DNA from: Zygnema cylindricum
Lineage: Eukaryota > Streptophyta > Zygnematophyceae > Zygnematales > Zygnemataceae
Direction of reading: 5' to 3'
Length of the DNA: 64,000 nucleotides
NCBI GenBank assembly: GCA_037447655.1
Contig: JBBHKE010001742.1
Location: forward strand, 62,001-126,000
Shown: positions 22,300-33,438 of the stretch, in pieces
How positions within the stretch are numbered: the stretch's first letter is position 1
How the letters are laid out: each line of letters starts with the position of its first letter
Translations under genes and position numbers: made by a program
The notes under the pieces: generated by a model
What the model was told of the DNA's origin: nothing
Seen by the model: only the letters and a program-made list of their open reading frames with translations
Database searches by the model: none

Positions 22300-22307
22300 A
22301 TTCAAAC

Positions 22308-23631
22308 CAGCGTAACCTGTTAAGAATTCAATGCTACAGTATCGTACTGAGTATATTCTATTTTAATGTACTGTTGTTGACCATACTTTTTGGTCAACAA
22401 AAGGACAAACCACATTCGGCTTTGCCGGGGTTTATATTTTGTCTTTATTATCAAGCTGTTTTTTTGGGGAGATCTAATGAAAGCATCTGTACCTTTTTTA
22501 TTTTTTCGTACATTCTGTCGAGCGGCACGAGGTCGAGATGGCCAGCTGTCCAATATTTTTCCGACTGTATCTGACCATGAATTCGTAGGCTCATCGTACG
22601 GTCCGGTCATGATTCGAAGGTTCTTTGTACGGTCAACCCCGGGAAAAGTACAGTCGGTCCATCAATCGGGAATGAAGCGCCGTCGCTTGCAAATCCAATC
22701 TTTTCCAGTCATTACAATTCTTCTCTGAATAGGATCCTACGTGGCTCCACTCGCAATCCAGCACTTAAGCAACTGTTGCCTCGCTGGCATGACCTGATAG
22801 GGAAATGATTCCATTAGGCGGTCTTAGTAAATGTCAAATTTTACCGTAGCCATCGTTCCATTGTGTCGGGTCAGTGACCGAAAATTTATTTGCGTGGCAG
22901 TCTTCGATTGGCGCCACGTGGTAGATCAATAAGATTCTGCTAACCTTCAAAGATTCTTTGACAGCAGAGTGTGACCACGTATTTGTACCACCGAAGGTAA
23001 AAAGTGCCTTGTACGACGTTTTGAATGAAATATGTACGGATGGACGAAACTTAGGATTTTTAAAAGCGTACCAAAATGTCAGAATGGTTAGTGGATGGTT
23101 AGTGAATGGTTAGTGGATGGCGACTTACGCGTGAAATAATATCCTCCGTCAAAGATTTTCTTGCGGCTTCCAGTGGCCTCGCATCCTCCCTGGCGGAAGG
23201 CACACGTCATATTTCGTGGATATTTGATTACTTTTCCACGCGGCACGATGCTATACGTTCAGGCGCTTAAAATTGACCTACTCCAGGTCACTTATTGCGA
23301 ACTAAAAGGTTCAGCTGATGCCGTATCCTATTATACATCCGACGGTCCATGTTTACGCCCATAACGTGGAGAATCAAATCACTCAATCAGTAGGCCTGTT
23401 ATTTTTACATTTTCTTTTTGGGTAGGGCACTGTACAAAAAGTACGGCTTTCAGTAAACAGCGTCATTTTTTCCATAATGGAACGTCACCCTGATACAATG
23501 TTATTGCCAGAAAGCGAGTTCGTACGATTAAACGCCTGAAGGACTACGACCCTTAGAAGAAGAAAGACGATTTTTTTTTTCGAAACCGCGATGGTCAAAC
23601 CATCCAACGCGTTATAATGCCTCTACTCTAT
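22308..23631. other. Intergenic, no gene recognised
   Basis: About 1.3 kb without coding similarity or repeat structure I can name. Small tandem ATGGTTAGTGGATGG-type repeats occur at about 23085-23120. At 23450-23500 there is a relative of the fold-back end (CAGTAAACAG...CCATAATGGAACGTCACCC). Confidence 0.5.
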
Positions 23632-24020
23632 TAGAGGAAAAGTGGGGTTGTTTACTAGAAGCCGTACTATTTCGTACAAATTCGTACCATTTTTTTTTTT
23701 TGTCAGATGAAACATGTTTACAAGATGATTCCAATAAAACAGGCGTAATATTCGACCGTTGGATGTAAGCAATCGCGCACATCGTCCAGTGCGAGGAAAC
23801 TCTCCTCGCGAGGAGAGTTTCTTCACACTGGACGATGTGCGCGATTGCTTCGCGAATCTACAATAGTGAGACATCCAACGGTCGATACTTACGCCTATAA
23901 TATTGGAGCCATCCTGAAAACATGCTTCGTCATGTTTCGTCTGACGAAAAAAAAAATGGTACGAATTTGTACAAAATCATACGACTTCCAGTAAACAACC
24001 CCACTTTTCTTCCAATGGAA
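23632..24020. mobile_element. Fold-back element with perfect central palindrome
   Basis: About 190-base arms: AAAAGTGGGGTTGTTTACT at 23638 pairs with AGTAAACAACCCCACTTTT at about 23990, continuing through the TACAAATTCGTACCA, CCGTTGGATGT and GCAATCGCGCACATCGTCCA blocks. The centre (23796-23821) is an exact 26-base palindrome around CTCGCGAG. The outer borders are uncertain by about 10 bases and no target duplication is clear. No coding sequence. Confidence 0.8.
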
Positions 24021-24245
24021 GTTCACCCTAAGTGCCAGCTGCTTTGGCGGTTCGGGGAGATTGGGATTCGTCATGGTGTATCCCAGATTTTGGTGTTATG
24101 TATCGATCAATTCCTGTTGCGATTATTACGATTAACGATATTATCGATTATCAAAGGTTCCCGATATATCGCTAGATGACTAACATATTTGTTGTTGCGC
24201 ATATATATGTATATATTTAGTATCACTATGCCTAGTGCTGTGTAG

Positions 24246-25031
24246 CAGAAATCGCAAAAGTCGAAATTTTACATAACCGAAACCTACCGTTTTTTTTTTC
24301 TTCAAAATCTGAGTAACCGACACCCGACCATGTTATGTCACGCTCCAAAATTGTTAACCATTAACCGACTGGCGTTTACGAAAATAAAAGTTAACTGAAA
24401 CTTGATTTCTCGCGACTAACCGTGCCCGACCGTAACCGAAAAAGTACAAAATTACAAAGCTCGTTGTTTTTAGCAGTAAGCATTTAATACACATCGAATC
24501 GTAATTATTGTAATCTGACAAGCGTACAATTTTATGTGATTATGACGTTTGCACCACGCGCTTTGTAAAAACGTAGTTACATCATAACGACATGTATTAA
24601 ATCCTTTTTTGTACTTATTTCGTTAGTACGGTACAATTTAGCGCGGTCAGACACCGATCGTAAGCCAAACTATTTAAAATGGTACAATACTACACCGCCA
24701 ATAATTACGATTTGTCGTGTTCACTACAATTGCGAAATGAATCGTCTTACTAGCGTGTCAGATTTGCGACGCTAATCATGATGTAAAGTACTTCCATGAT
24801 ACCAAAGAGTACAAAGTACAATAATGCTGGATTGTATGGACAGTACAAATTTTCATTTTTTTTTGGTTTTTTTGCTTGACCGACCGTAACCGACTTTTTA
24901 TTTTTTCCTGGTGAATCAACCGACCTCGACCGCCCGACCCCCAAAATTTGGCAACCGAATCCATTCCGGATCCGGCGCGGGCGGTCAGTTTACGGTCGGT
25001 CACGGTTTCGGTTGACCGTTTGCGACCTCTG
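24246..25031. mobile_element. Non-autonomous hAT transposon, 786 bp
   Basis: Begins CAGAAATCGCAAA and ends with the complement of CAGAGGTCGCAAAC, terminal repeats typical of hAT elements. The flanking octamer CTGTGTAG is identical at 24238-24245 and 25032-25039. The interior has no transposase frame. ACCGACCGTAACCGAC-type repeats lie toward both ends. Confidence 0.9.
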
Positions 25032-25112
25032 CTGTGTAGTGGTAAAAAAATTATCGCAAAAACATCAATACCGATGGTTGTCGGATATCTAAGGGTTAGA
25101 GGTTCCTCCGAG

Positions 25113-25479
25113 TAGTGTTAGGTATCGAGGACCTATTGCAGATATTCAATATATATTTCAGGTTGCCGATAATCGATGTATCGCGACCATGTACCGAGAA
25201 GCTAAATATCCGGATATTTAAGCGATATTGAATATTTTCTTTCTATTTTTTCCGATTTTTTTTTTCAAAAAGCCCCCCCCCACCTCCCGTGACGTGCGCT
25301 TAGTGGGGGGTCGTATGATTTTTCGTCCTTGACCTGTATGGACACCCATTTTTTGCGATATATATCGCGATAATTTATGTCGGTCCCGGTACGAAATATC
25401 GAGGAGTTTGCTCGATCGATATTCGACATATCGAATATCGAAATTATCGCGATACGAATTTACCCAATACCCAACACTA
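25113..25479. mobile_element. Non-autonomous hAT-like transposon, 367 bp
   Basis: Ends TAGTGTTAGGTAT and ATACCCAACACTA are inverted. The octamer CCTCCGAG is identical on both sides (25105-25112, 25480-25487). The interior is rich in CGATAT motifs, such as CGCGATATATATCGC. No coding capacity. Confidence 0.9.
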
Positions 25480-26675
25480 CCTCCGAGACCAACAAATTCC
25501 ATATCGGAGATAACTTTAAAAAAACATAGTATGCATACAATAGTACTTTATAACATACTGTATTACATTATTGACTTTAAATAGCGTGGCATGTCATGTA
25601 TAATAATATGTTCCATATCTATTTTACTGAAATTTATTACGAACAGCGCAGCATATAAAGGTTGACAAGTTTAAAACAATACTTTATGATTCTAAAACCG
25701 TATTCTGAAACAAGAATATTAAATTACATTGAAAATTTACAAATCAAACTTTTTCAAAAAACAAAAGAACAAACAAACAGAGTGGACGAACACATCTGTC
25801 AGACTGTCAACATTTACTACCACCATGGAAGTGATATGAGGGCGTAAGTAACCTTGCAAAAAAAAGTAGCAGCCAAAAGGACATTCTCGACGTGTAAGGG
25901 AGCGTGGAACCCAAGTAAAACTCATTTAAATTAGAAATAATCAAGGAAATATTGTGATTTTTAACATAAATCGAAGGGAAAGGGGTCCGCGACGAGTTTA
26001 ATGAATAACATGTATAGTTGACTGTACTTGCATTACATTTTTTTGTACGGTCCGTATAGTTATTGCCGATAGTTATTGATATCGATGTTAACACCAATTA
26101 ATAACCGATATGATCGGTTTATTATCGGCAATAACACTGATAATGATATATCGTACCAATATATCGATTATCGGCAACCGAAAAAAATGCCCATATCGGT
26201 TATCGACAAATCTTTACCGATACATAACACTATCTATCCTCTAGCAATGTTGTAATGTATAAAGTACAATATAGTACGGTACTGTAAAGTAGGTACTCTA
26301 CAGTGTAGAATGTTGTAATGTCACATATCACAATCGGGTAATAATGTGTAGAACGTAAGTAAAAAACTCCATTCCGGATTGCACGTTACTTACGTACAAA
26401 AGAAGTACAATACAATATAGTAGCCATCCATAAGACCATAAGTACTTGTTACATGCGCCGAGTACATTAACAAAAAGGTTGGGTACAATATTGTACGGTA
26501 CAGTAATGTAGTTTAGTGATTTTGTAGGTTTTCTAACCACGCCGCATATTTTTTTTTAGCAACTTCAGTGGGGAATCCATGAAAGTGCCAGATGTAAACA
26601 TTGCCCGTTCGATTCTTCTTACATCCGCATCTATAAAGTATGTTACATTGTAGTATTATATTGTATTGTGCTATA

Positions 26676-26884
26676 CTGTACAACGCCCATCGTTATTAAT
26701 GTTAAAGAAAAATTAGTGTAAATGCGAAATTAGAATTAAAAATACTAATTTAGTGCAAGGTGACGTGGTTGATTTTGGTCTATTTCCTTAAATAATGTTG
26801 TTAACACTATTTTGTGGTTTTTGGCCAGAAGGAGTCGCGACAAAATTAGTGTTATTAGCACTAATAACGATGGGCGGTGTAGTT
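26676..26884. mobile_element. Diverged Stowaway-like MITE
   Basis: Ends TACAACGCCCATCGTTATTA and its complement (TAATAACGATGGGCGGTGTA) are about 200 bp apart. They match the TIR class of 11256-11481. The TA target bases are decayed. Confidence 0.65.
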
Positions 26885-27263
26885 GACAACAGTATTGTAC
26901 TGTATTTACCGATCGTCTAAATCCACTACACCGGAAGGTATAGACAAAGTGCCACGATAGGCGACCACCATATCCACTTCAGGTGATTAAAAATAAATTT
27001 ACTCAATTTGTGACACAAGTTTAGACTCCTTGGATCAATTTGACCTATTTGGTGGCGGAGATTTTATAATATTTAGATAAATCATTCGACGAATGCATTT
27101 GCAAGTGTGCGCAAAAAACTTTAGAATCTAAAGGGTATGTCTCCATGTAGTTGTAACTTAACCAACTTACTTTTGCTTTTAACGCTGATCCGAGGGGCTC
27201 GAATTTCAGGTGTCCCTATGTATCAGGGTATGACCCTATGCACTTGTAACTTAGTGAACTTAT
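26885..27263. other. Intergenic with two copies of a ~105-bp tandem unit
   Basis: Two diverged units with GTAACTTA..AACTTA and GATC-G-GG-TTCAGGTGT blocks start at about 27130. The second unit is split by the solo LTR that begins at 27264 and continues after 28235. No gene is seen. Confidence 0.5.
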
Positions 27264-28235
27264 TTTTGTTCTACAACCACCGTTGCAAGAGGAGAACCAG
27301 CGGTAGTAGTGGAAGTAGACATGAAAAACAACATAAATTATCAAAACACCTACTCAAAAACCAACTTTCAGCTAACACAAAATATGACTCAAAATCCTAA
27401 TATGCCTAACAACGCAGTAAACTGACAACTCCTAAAATTGCAGCCCAACTGATTTAGTAAACCATAAGATATCATGTCTAGAAGTTTCCCAAAAACTGCC
27501 CTTAGAATATCACAATCCCAAAATTGGATACTACCAATTTTGCTAAGTCCTAAACTACATACTCACTGTGTGTGTATCTACTAGTCTACGCTAATTTGGG
27601 TAATTTTACGACAGCACTATCTTGACTTACGACAAAGTATCCTACCTCTACGTCATTGTACCGTGAGTACCTCCAAAACCCTAATTACTACCTGCCGCAA
27701 AGTGAATAGTGTAACACTAACTTTTAATGCACTAAACGTTAACTCTTTGTTCTCCACATATTCATAGATATTGTTTGTACAATTAATGTTGCCGATGCTT
27801 AGTCAACATCAGTCACAAAAGTCCATATGAATGTTGATTTAGTGGTACTAACGTCTTGAGTGCGTACGTCGCTCTTAGTCATTGTGTTCCCCGCTTTGAT
27901 CGCGTGCGTCAAATCTGATTCGTATCAGCAATCTATTTTTGACTCCGTACAGTGCTCTCCCCAAATGTTGGGTTTAGTCTTCCTTCGTCCGATTCACCCC
28001 GTAAGATTTGTGACACGTATATGTGACTGTCGGCGCCACTCCGGAATACCTGCATCATCTCCGACTGTCGCCACGTGTCCGTGTCCTTGCAGAAGTAAAG
28101 TACACTCTACTGTTTATCTACTATTGTCACACTATCAAAGGTAATTGTTACTTTTGACTTAGATAAAAATATTCTAATCCTTAAACTCTCCTCACAACCT
28201 TATTTACTAATCTTTTTTTTTTTTTATTTCAACAC
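27264..28235 (-). repeat. Solo family-B Copia LTR
   Basis: Minus strand starts TGTTGAAATAAA at 28235 and ends near GTAGAACAAAAA at 27264. It contains the family-B leader ATG (about 27322) with MSTSTTTAGSPLATVVVEQ. No primer site, gag or pol follows, so it is a solo LTR left by LTR-LTR recombination. Sequence on both sides belongs to one tandem repeat unit, which marks the insertion. The putative duplication (CTTAT/CTTTG) is poor. Confidence 0.75.
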
Positions 28236-30202
28236 TTTGTTTTTTAGCACGGATCTGGCGGATTCGGGTTTCAGGTGTTTCTATGTGTTTACTCAAAATT
28301 GTTACTTAACTTTGTGATGATTGTACACATCGACAATGCCCGTAACGGAACGTACTAATTATTTATTGCCTTACCATATTTTTATAAATTTTTTAAAACG
28401 TCGCAAGTATAGTTGTTCAAATCGTGCAATTTTTTCCTTTTTTCAGATTTCTACGTGCAATTCGTGACTTTTGAAAAAATCGCAAAAAAACGTTGAGTAT
28501 TTTTTGTCCCGTAAACTAAAAGGAAAATTTACGAGAAATGTACAAGTTTTTACGGTAAATGTACGAACTTTGACCCAAAGTTACGCGATACTACTTAATA
28601 CCTTCTTCCCAGTAAACACAACAGGAATTTTATAGAAAATGTACGGTATCTCGCCAAAAATGTACAAACTTTTACGAAAAGAGACATTGCAACGTTCCAC
28701 CATTTGCGTGCAGTAAATTTGAATTATAAACGATCGTCTTCTTCAATTTTTTTCAAAAAAGCCGTCATGAGAACGAATCTTCAAAGAAGCCGCCATTTTA
28801 GACGCCGCCGAAGTGGTCATTGAAATACCGTTCAAGTCGTTGTGGAAGCAGTAACAAACCTTGATAGACACAACCATGCAAAGAAATCAATGAGAGGAGC
28901 GGGATGTCAAGCTCGTATGCTTTTCAGACATACCTTTATATCACCCAGGATTTTCGGGCTTTTTTCACCCTGTACGGTCTTCAGAGTACAGAGGATTGAG
29001 TGCACCAAGCCGGACCAAATCCTTGTATTTCCTAAATTGAGCAGAACGCACTTTATTTCACGCCTAACAGAGGCCGGACGACAAAGTTCTACCGTCTCAA
29101 AGATAGTAATTCCGTTACATGGGACCACTTTCCACCAGCCCCAGTGGGGGGTACAATGTGGATAGCCACGTAATTTTCCGGATTTGCATCTAGATTATGT
29201 TGTTAGCCGTCAGGAGGAATATATTTCAAGCTCAGCTGACCTTTGGCCCATTAATTATGTCAGGTCAAAGTCTAGCAAGTTAGTGTCATTTTCAGGATTT
29301 TGTCTTATAATAGTGGACCAAATAATTACTTCCGGCCGCGGATCTAGCCACAGTCTGGAGCACAATGTTTTGCCCAGAGTGTAGTGCAGATTGTTATGTC
29401 TTGTGTCAGTTCCATTACACTTGCTTGCCGCTCATTGGTTAATAGCGTAGCTTTGACTTTTCGACCTACAAGTTGACAAACTTTGATGTATAAGGCACTT
29501 GGGGTCGAAGGAGACAGGTTACTTTTCAATATTGTCTCCTGTGAAAACTCTCAAAAATTCCAACAAACCTTTTTTTGGAGAATTTTGTTTTTGTTTAACT
29601 TTATTGCCATCTTGGTTTTGGATATGTCTTTTGTGGGAATCATAGTCCGGGAGGGTAGTTGGCACTATTTGTTTTTTGGGTGATTTTTGGACTTTTTGCT
29701 GTTTGAAACCGAGAAGAGTTTAGCCGGTTTCGAGCAGCGGACACTGGAGGTTGAAGGAGCACCATACCTATTTTCGATATTATCGAGAGAAGGATCGCAT
29801 TTCCCTCGCTGGCATCGTGTATTGTTGGTGTATGTTAAGCTTGCTTTGCTATATTTCACATTCTCTTTCTTTTATTCTCTTTTTTGGGACAAGGTGATAT
29901 TGTTAAATCTCGAAAGCCAATTCTATTACCTATATATCTCTACGTGGTAGTGCATTTGTGTCTTCATCTGGAGTTCTCTTGCTTTAGGGTTATTCTCCCG
30001 GATTAAACTGGAAACCCCTGGATAAGGACAGTGGGTATTGAGGGAACAAGTGCAATCAACTTCTCGTAGAAGAAGCACAATACTGAAATGCACACCTCTC
30101 CGCTCGGATTAGGGGGGATAGGAGCTTTGACTTTGGATCCTCTTTTTTTTCAAGGGAGCTCTAGTTACATTCATTTCTCTTTCTCTAGTAACCTCTATCA
30201 TC
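28236..30202. other. Intergenic, no gene recognised
   Basis: About 2 kb of mixed composition. Short open frames (for example 28842-29165, 29687-29950) show no family motif. From about 29480 the base composition looks less AT-rich and precedes the relic ORF at 30203, but nothing identifies it. Confidence 0.45.
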
Positions 30203-30568
30203 ATGGGGGGAGGAGAGACTCCAGATAATGGAGCCAGAGAGCAAGGTCGGCAAGAGAGGCCTGTCTTGGAGGGGAAGACTTAAATGGGTGAGGAGTCTGC
30301 ACCCATGGAGGCCGGATATGATTCTCCAATCAAGGAACCAGGTGGTTCTTCTTCTCCTCCTCTTCCTCCCGAACTGACTCCCGAACATTTCCCTTCTTTG
30401 GCGAAGGCCGCCACGGTCTATGTTGAGTAAAGGAGGGAAGCCATCATTGCAAAGCATTACCTGGACGGCGGAAAACATGCCACCCACGGCCTTGTTAACG
30501 GAAACAACCCTTTGCCACAAGTAGGCGACCACTTTCGTGAAAGTCGTGACCGGATATTTTTACATTGA
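30203..30568 (+). pseudogene. Relic ORF of unknown origin with two internal stops
   Basis: A single frame from ATG (MGGGETPDNGAREQGR) to TGA of 121 codons holds only two stops, TAA at 30281 and TAA at 30428. The peptide is Gly/Pro/Glu-rich, followed by PPELTPEHFPSLAKAATV. An upstream polypyrimidine/ATG context looks like a translation start. A FPSLA segment of this kind occurs near the N terminus of some LINE ORF1 proteins, but that is weak. It may be an old retroelement or a host pseudogene. Confidence 0.4.
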
Positions 30569-31183
30569 CTGTCAATGCATATATCATCGACGGTCGAAAT
30601 GACTCCAAGCCTTTGGCCACGTAACCAGATTTGTCGCAAGAAAAGGGCGTATTCCCATGTGTTTAAGTAAGGGCTTTTTCCGTCGTTTTCACAGAAAATG
30701 GGACTTCCAACGAGAAATGTTATGCCGTACGAAAAATGGGCAAAAGCACAAGTACATTTTGCGTCATCTTGGAACTGGAAGGTACGGCAAGCTGGCTTTA
30801 TTATCATCGCGACCCACTTCCAGCTCATCTTCACACTTGCACTCGAATCAAATTGCGACCTGATTATTATTAGAGTAATACCCTATTGAAGAATAGGAAA
30901 ACGGAATTGCACGTGTAATACGTTTTCAAAAAATTTGAGCGACGGGGAGTACACTCTATTTTTTCCCCTGCTCGTCACGCAAATGTACGTACAAAAATGA
31001 CGAGCATGTACGGAAAAGAATTCGTTGGGGTCTCGGACCTCCACTTTCATTCATGGTTCCTTCGCAAAACTTTAAGTCGTCCTCGTCTCTCTCCCTCACT
31101 CTTACTCGACAGCTCCTCTTTCTCTCTTATTTACACGAGATGCAGAAATAATAGTCTCAAATGAAAGACTTTTTTTTTTATAT
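30569..31183. other. Intergenic, no gene recognised
   Basis: No coding or repeat feature supported. Possibly the decayed continuation of the 30203 ORF (segments such as EKWAKAQVHFASSWNW near 30730 are open but unrecognised). Confidence 0.4.
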
Positions 31184-32042
31184 ATTTTTAGTCTTAGTTT
31201 GATGGCATTCGAATGATTAAAGGTAAGAAAACGAAATCGGTAAGCCACGGGGGAAAATTTACGTACTAATGACGTCACATAGTTGCATGACTGCGCTATG
31301 TCACAAAACCCTTAACATCTACAACGTCACAAAATCCTCGACGACTACAACAGTCGTCGTTTTTGTAGACGTCACCAATTTGAGGAAGTTTCGTATTCAC
31401 CTTCATTTCGATTCGTAGACTATCGCATATTGTGTAGACGTCTACAGCTGTCACATATTTGAAGTAACGAAGGCGCAAGTATTGATTGACATAGGCACAA
31501 TTTGAAAAGTACACCGTAAAATTTGCGCTAAAATCCAAAGTAGCGTTTCAAAGTTTCGGTTACATGGGCATACGCCTTTAAAGGCGTGTGCCGTGTGCCC
31601 ATGTTATCGAAACTTTGAAACGTTACTTTGGATTTTAGCGCAAATGGCGTGTGCCCATGTAACCGAAACTTTGAAACGTTACTTTGGATTTTAGCGCAAA
31701 TTTTACGGTGTATTTTTAAAAATGTGCCTATGTCATTAATTACTTGCGCTTTCGTTACTTCAAATATGTGACAGCTGTAGACGTCAACAAAATGTGCGAT
31801 AGTCTACGAAACGAAATGAAGACGAATACGAAACTTCCTAAAATTGGTGACGACTATAAAAACGACAACGGTTGTAGACCTCGATGTTTTTGTGACGTTG
31901 TAGATGTTTAGGGTTTTGTGACATATTGAAGTTATGTTTCCATGTGACGTCATCAGTACGTAGATTTTCCGCCATGGCTTCCCGATTTCGTTTTCTTATC
32001 TTTTATCATTCGATATGCCATCAAACTCAGACCAAAAACATT
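31184..32042. mobile_element. 860-bp fold-back element
   Basis: Arms of about 390 bases. The left outer end GTCTTAGTTTGATGGCAT pairs with ATGCCATCAAACTCAGAC on the right. Inner blocks (ACGTACTAATGACGTCACAT, TTTGTGACGTTGTAGATG, CACCTTCATTTCG, GCGCTAAAATCC) are repeated inverted. The centre is an exact 16-base palindrome ACGCCTTTAAAGGCGT (31572-31587). A 59-bp unit (CGAAACTTTGAAACGTTAC...) is tandemly duplicated in the right arm at about 31600-31700. No ORF. It lies right at the edge of the inverted gene duplication. Confidence 0.8.
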
Positions 32043-32049
32043 AAAAAAA

Positions 32050-32160
32050 CAATATTGCTCTCCCCCTCTCCCTCTCCGGCTCTTTCTCCGCCTCTCTGCC
32101 TCTCCTTTTCCCCCTCACCCTCTCCCTCGCTCCCCAATACCTCTTCCCCCCTCCAATTTC
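32050..32160 (+). repeat. Polypyrimidine tract of pseudogene exon 8
   Basis: CTCTCCCCCTCTCCCTCTCC-type tract, the inverted counterpart of 16318-16690 but shorter, ending next to exon copy 8. Confidence 0.8.
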
Positions 32161-32849
32161 CAAACATGTTTGCGCCTTTTGCACACATTTCGGCTCCGGC
32201 GGGCGATTAAAATCAAAATAGAATGGGTCTAATTTATATCACGAATCTTTTCAAAATGAAGAGAGAAAGAGGATGAAGAATGAGACAAAAAAATCGGTAA
32301 AGAAAAGGACAAAGAACGAGATTCTGAAATTGCGGCAGAAATGTGTACAGTATATATCTTCCTACATACTTTATTTCCTACAAATTGTATCATCTATCAT
32401 TTACAACTTCTACCATTTACAAATATCAGTTATGTCTCTTTTACTATTGTTCTTCTGGCATTTTTATGGGTATTTGTTCGTTTATTTATTTACTAACCCC
32501 TTTATAAATTTTCTTGTCCATTTCTATGCTTGCTTATGTATTTCATTGGTCAATCATTCTATTGTCCGTTTACTCGTGCATTTACTTCATTTAGTTATTT
32601 ATTTGACGCTTTGCTCCTCTATTGTAGATAAATGTACCGGAGTTCCCAATTTAAAAACGGGGTCTAATGTCGGGAAACCGACCCCCTCCACCGTCACAAA
32701 ACCCTTCAATATCAACAATCCAACATGTTACGACCGCTGGATCTACAAGTATGGAAAAATCAAGTTCTTTTTTAAATTCCTACCACTTCTACACCTGTTT
32801 TACATCAACTCCAAACCAATTTTGAACGACTTCCTAACAATGTTTCCCA

Positions 32850-33260
32850 TCAATTTCGCACCAATGATTGCATACTAATTTTACACCAATCTCACATCAA
32901 TTTCACATCAATGTCATATCAATTCCGAACCAATTCCAAACCAATTATGAACAAAATCGGAACAAAATTTCACACCAGTTTTACATTAAATCTAAACCAA
33001 TTTCACACTGATTTCAAAATTGACCTTTGACCAATTTAATTTCAATTCCCAACCAATTTCGCACCAATTTCTAGACAATTTCGCACCACTTTCAAACCAT
33101 GTAAACACCACTTTTTTGAAACATGTTAGACCAAATTTCACACCAATTTGACATCTACTCCGAACAAATTTCACTCTAATTCCTGACCAATTTTACATTA
33201 TTTTCACATCAATTTCTCTCAAATAGTTTCAATCATTTATTTGAACCTTTTCCAAACCAA
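32850..33260 (+). repeat. ACCAATTTCACA minisatellite of the pseudogene
   Basis: Imperfect units equivalent to the intron 9 array of the intact gene at 15250-15665. It lies between exon copy 9 and the family-B insertion. Confidence 0.8.
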
Positions 33261-33438
33261 AGCCAAGTCTACCAAATAACTATGTTAAGTGAAGTTGACC
33301 AAGTTGAGCAATCATCTTGCCCTTTGCCATTTTTTGTAATTTGCGCTCACTTTATTGGAGCAATGATGGCTATAGTTTTCCATCTTTGACTATTTTTGAC
33401 TTAAACTTGACCATTTCTAACCATGGTTAACCAAAGTT

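Larger units (their letters stand above)
24091..26232. mobile_element. Possible composite of hAT-like ends rich in TATCG
   Basis: TGGTGTTATGTATCG at 24091 and CGATACATAACACTA ending at 26232 are inverted relatives. The DNA near both is dense in CGATAT/TATCG motifs (about 24100-24175, 25040-25230, 26055-26220). Flanking 8-mers CCAGATTT and TCTATCCT do not match, so these may be ends of two different copies. Two smaller elements with perfect duplications are nested between them. About 25510-26040 holds nothing recognisable. Confidence 0.4.

Noticed and set aside
23796-23821. Perfect palindrome as a transcription terminator
   Set aside because: It is the centre of a 390-bp fold-back repeat with no adjacent gene, in a eukaryotic genome.
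28842-29165. 107-codon ORF as a gene
   Set aside because: No recognisable motif, no codon or splice context, and an overlapping frame of similar length on the other strand.
32273-32878. 201-codon plus-strand frame as a membrane-protein gene
   Set aside because: It covers the inverted copies of exons 8-9 and the intron between them. Hydrophobic stretches come from T-rich intron sequence.
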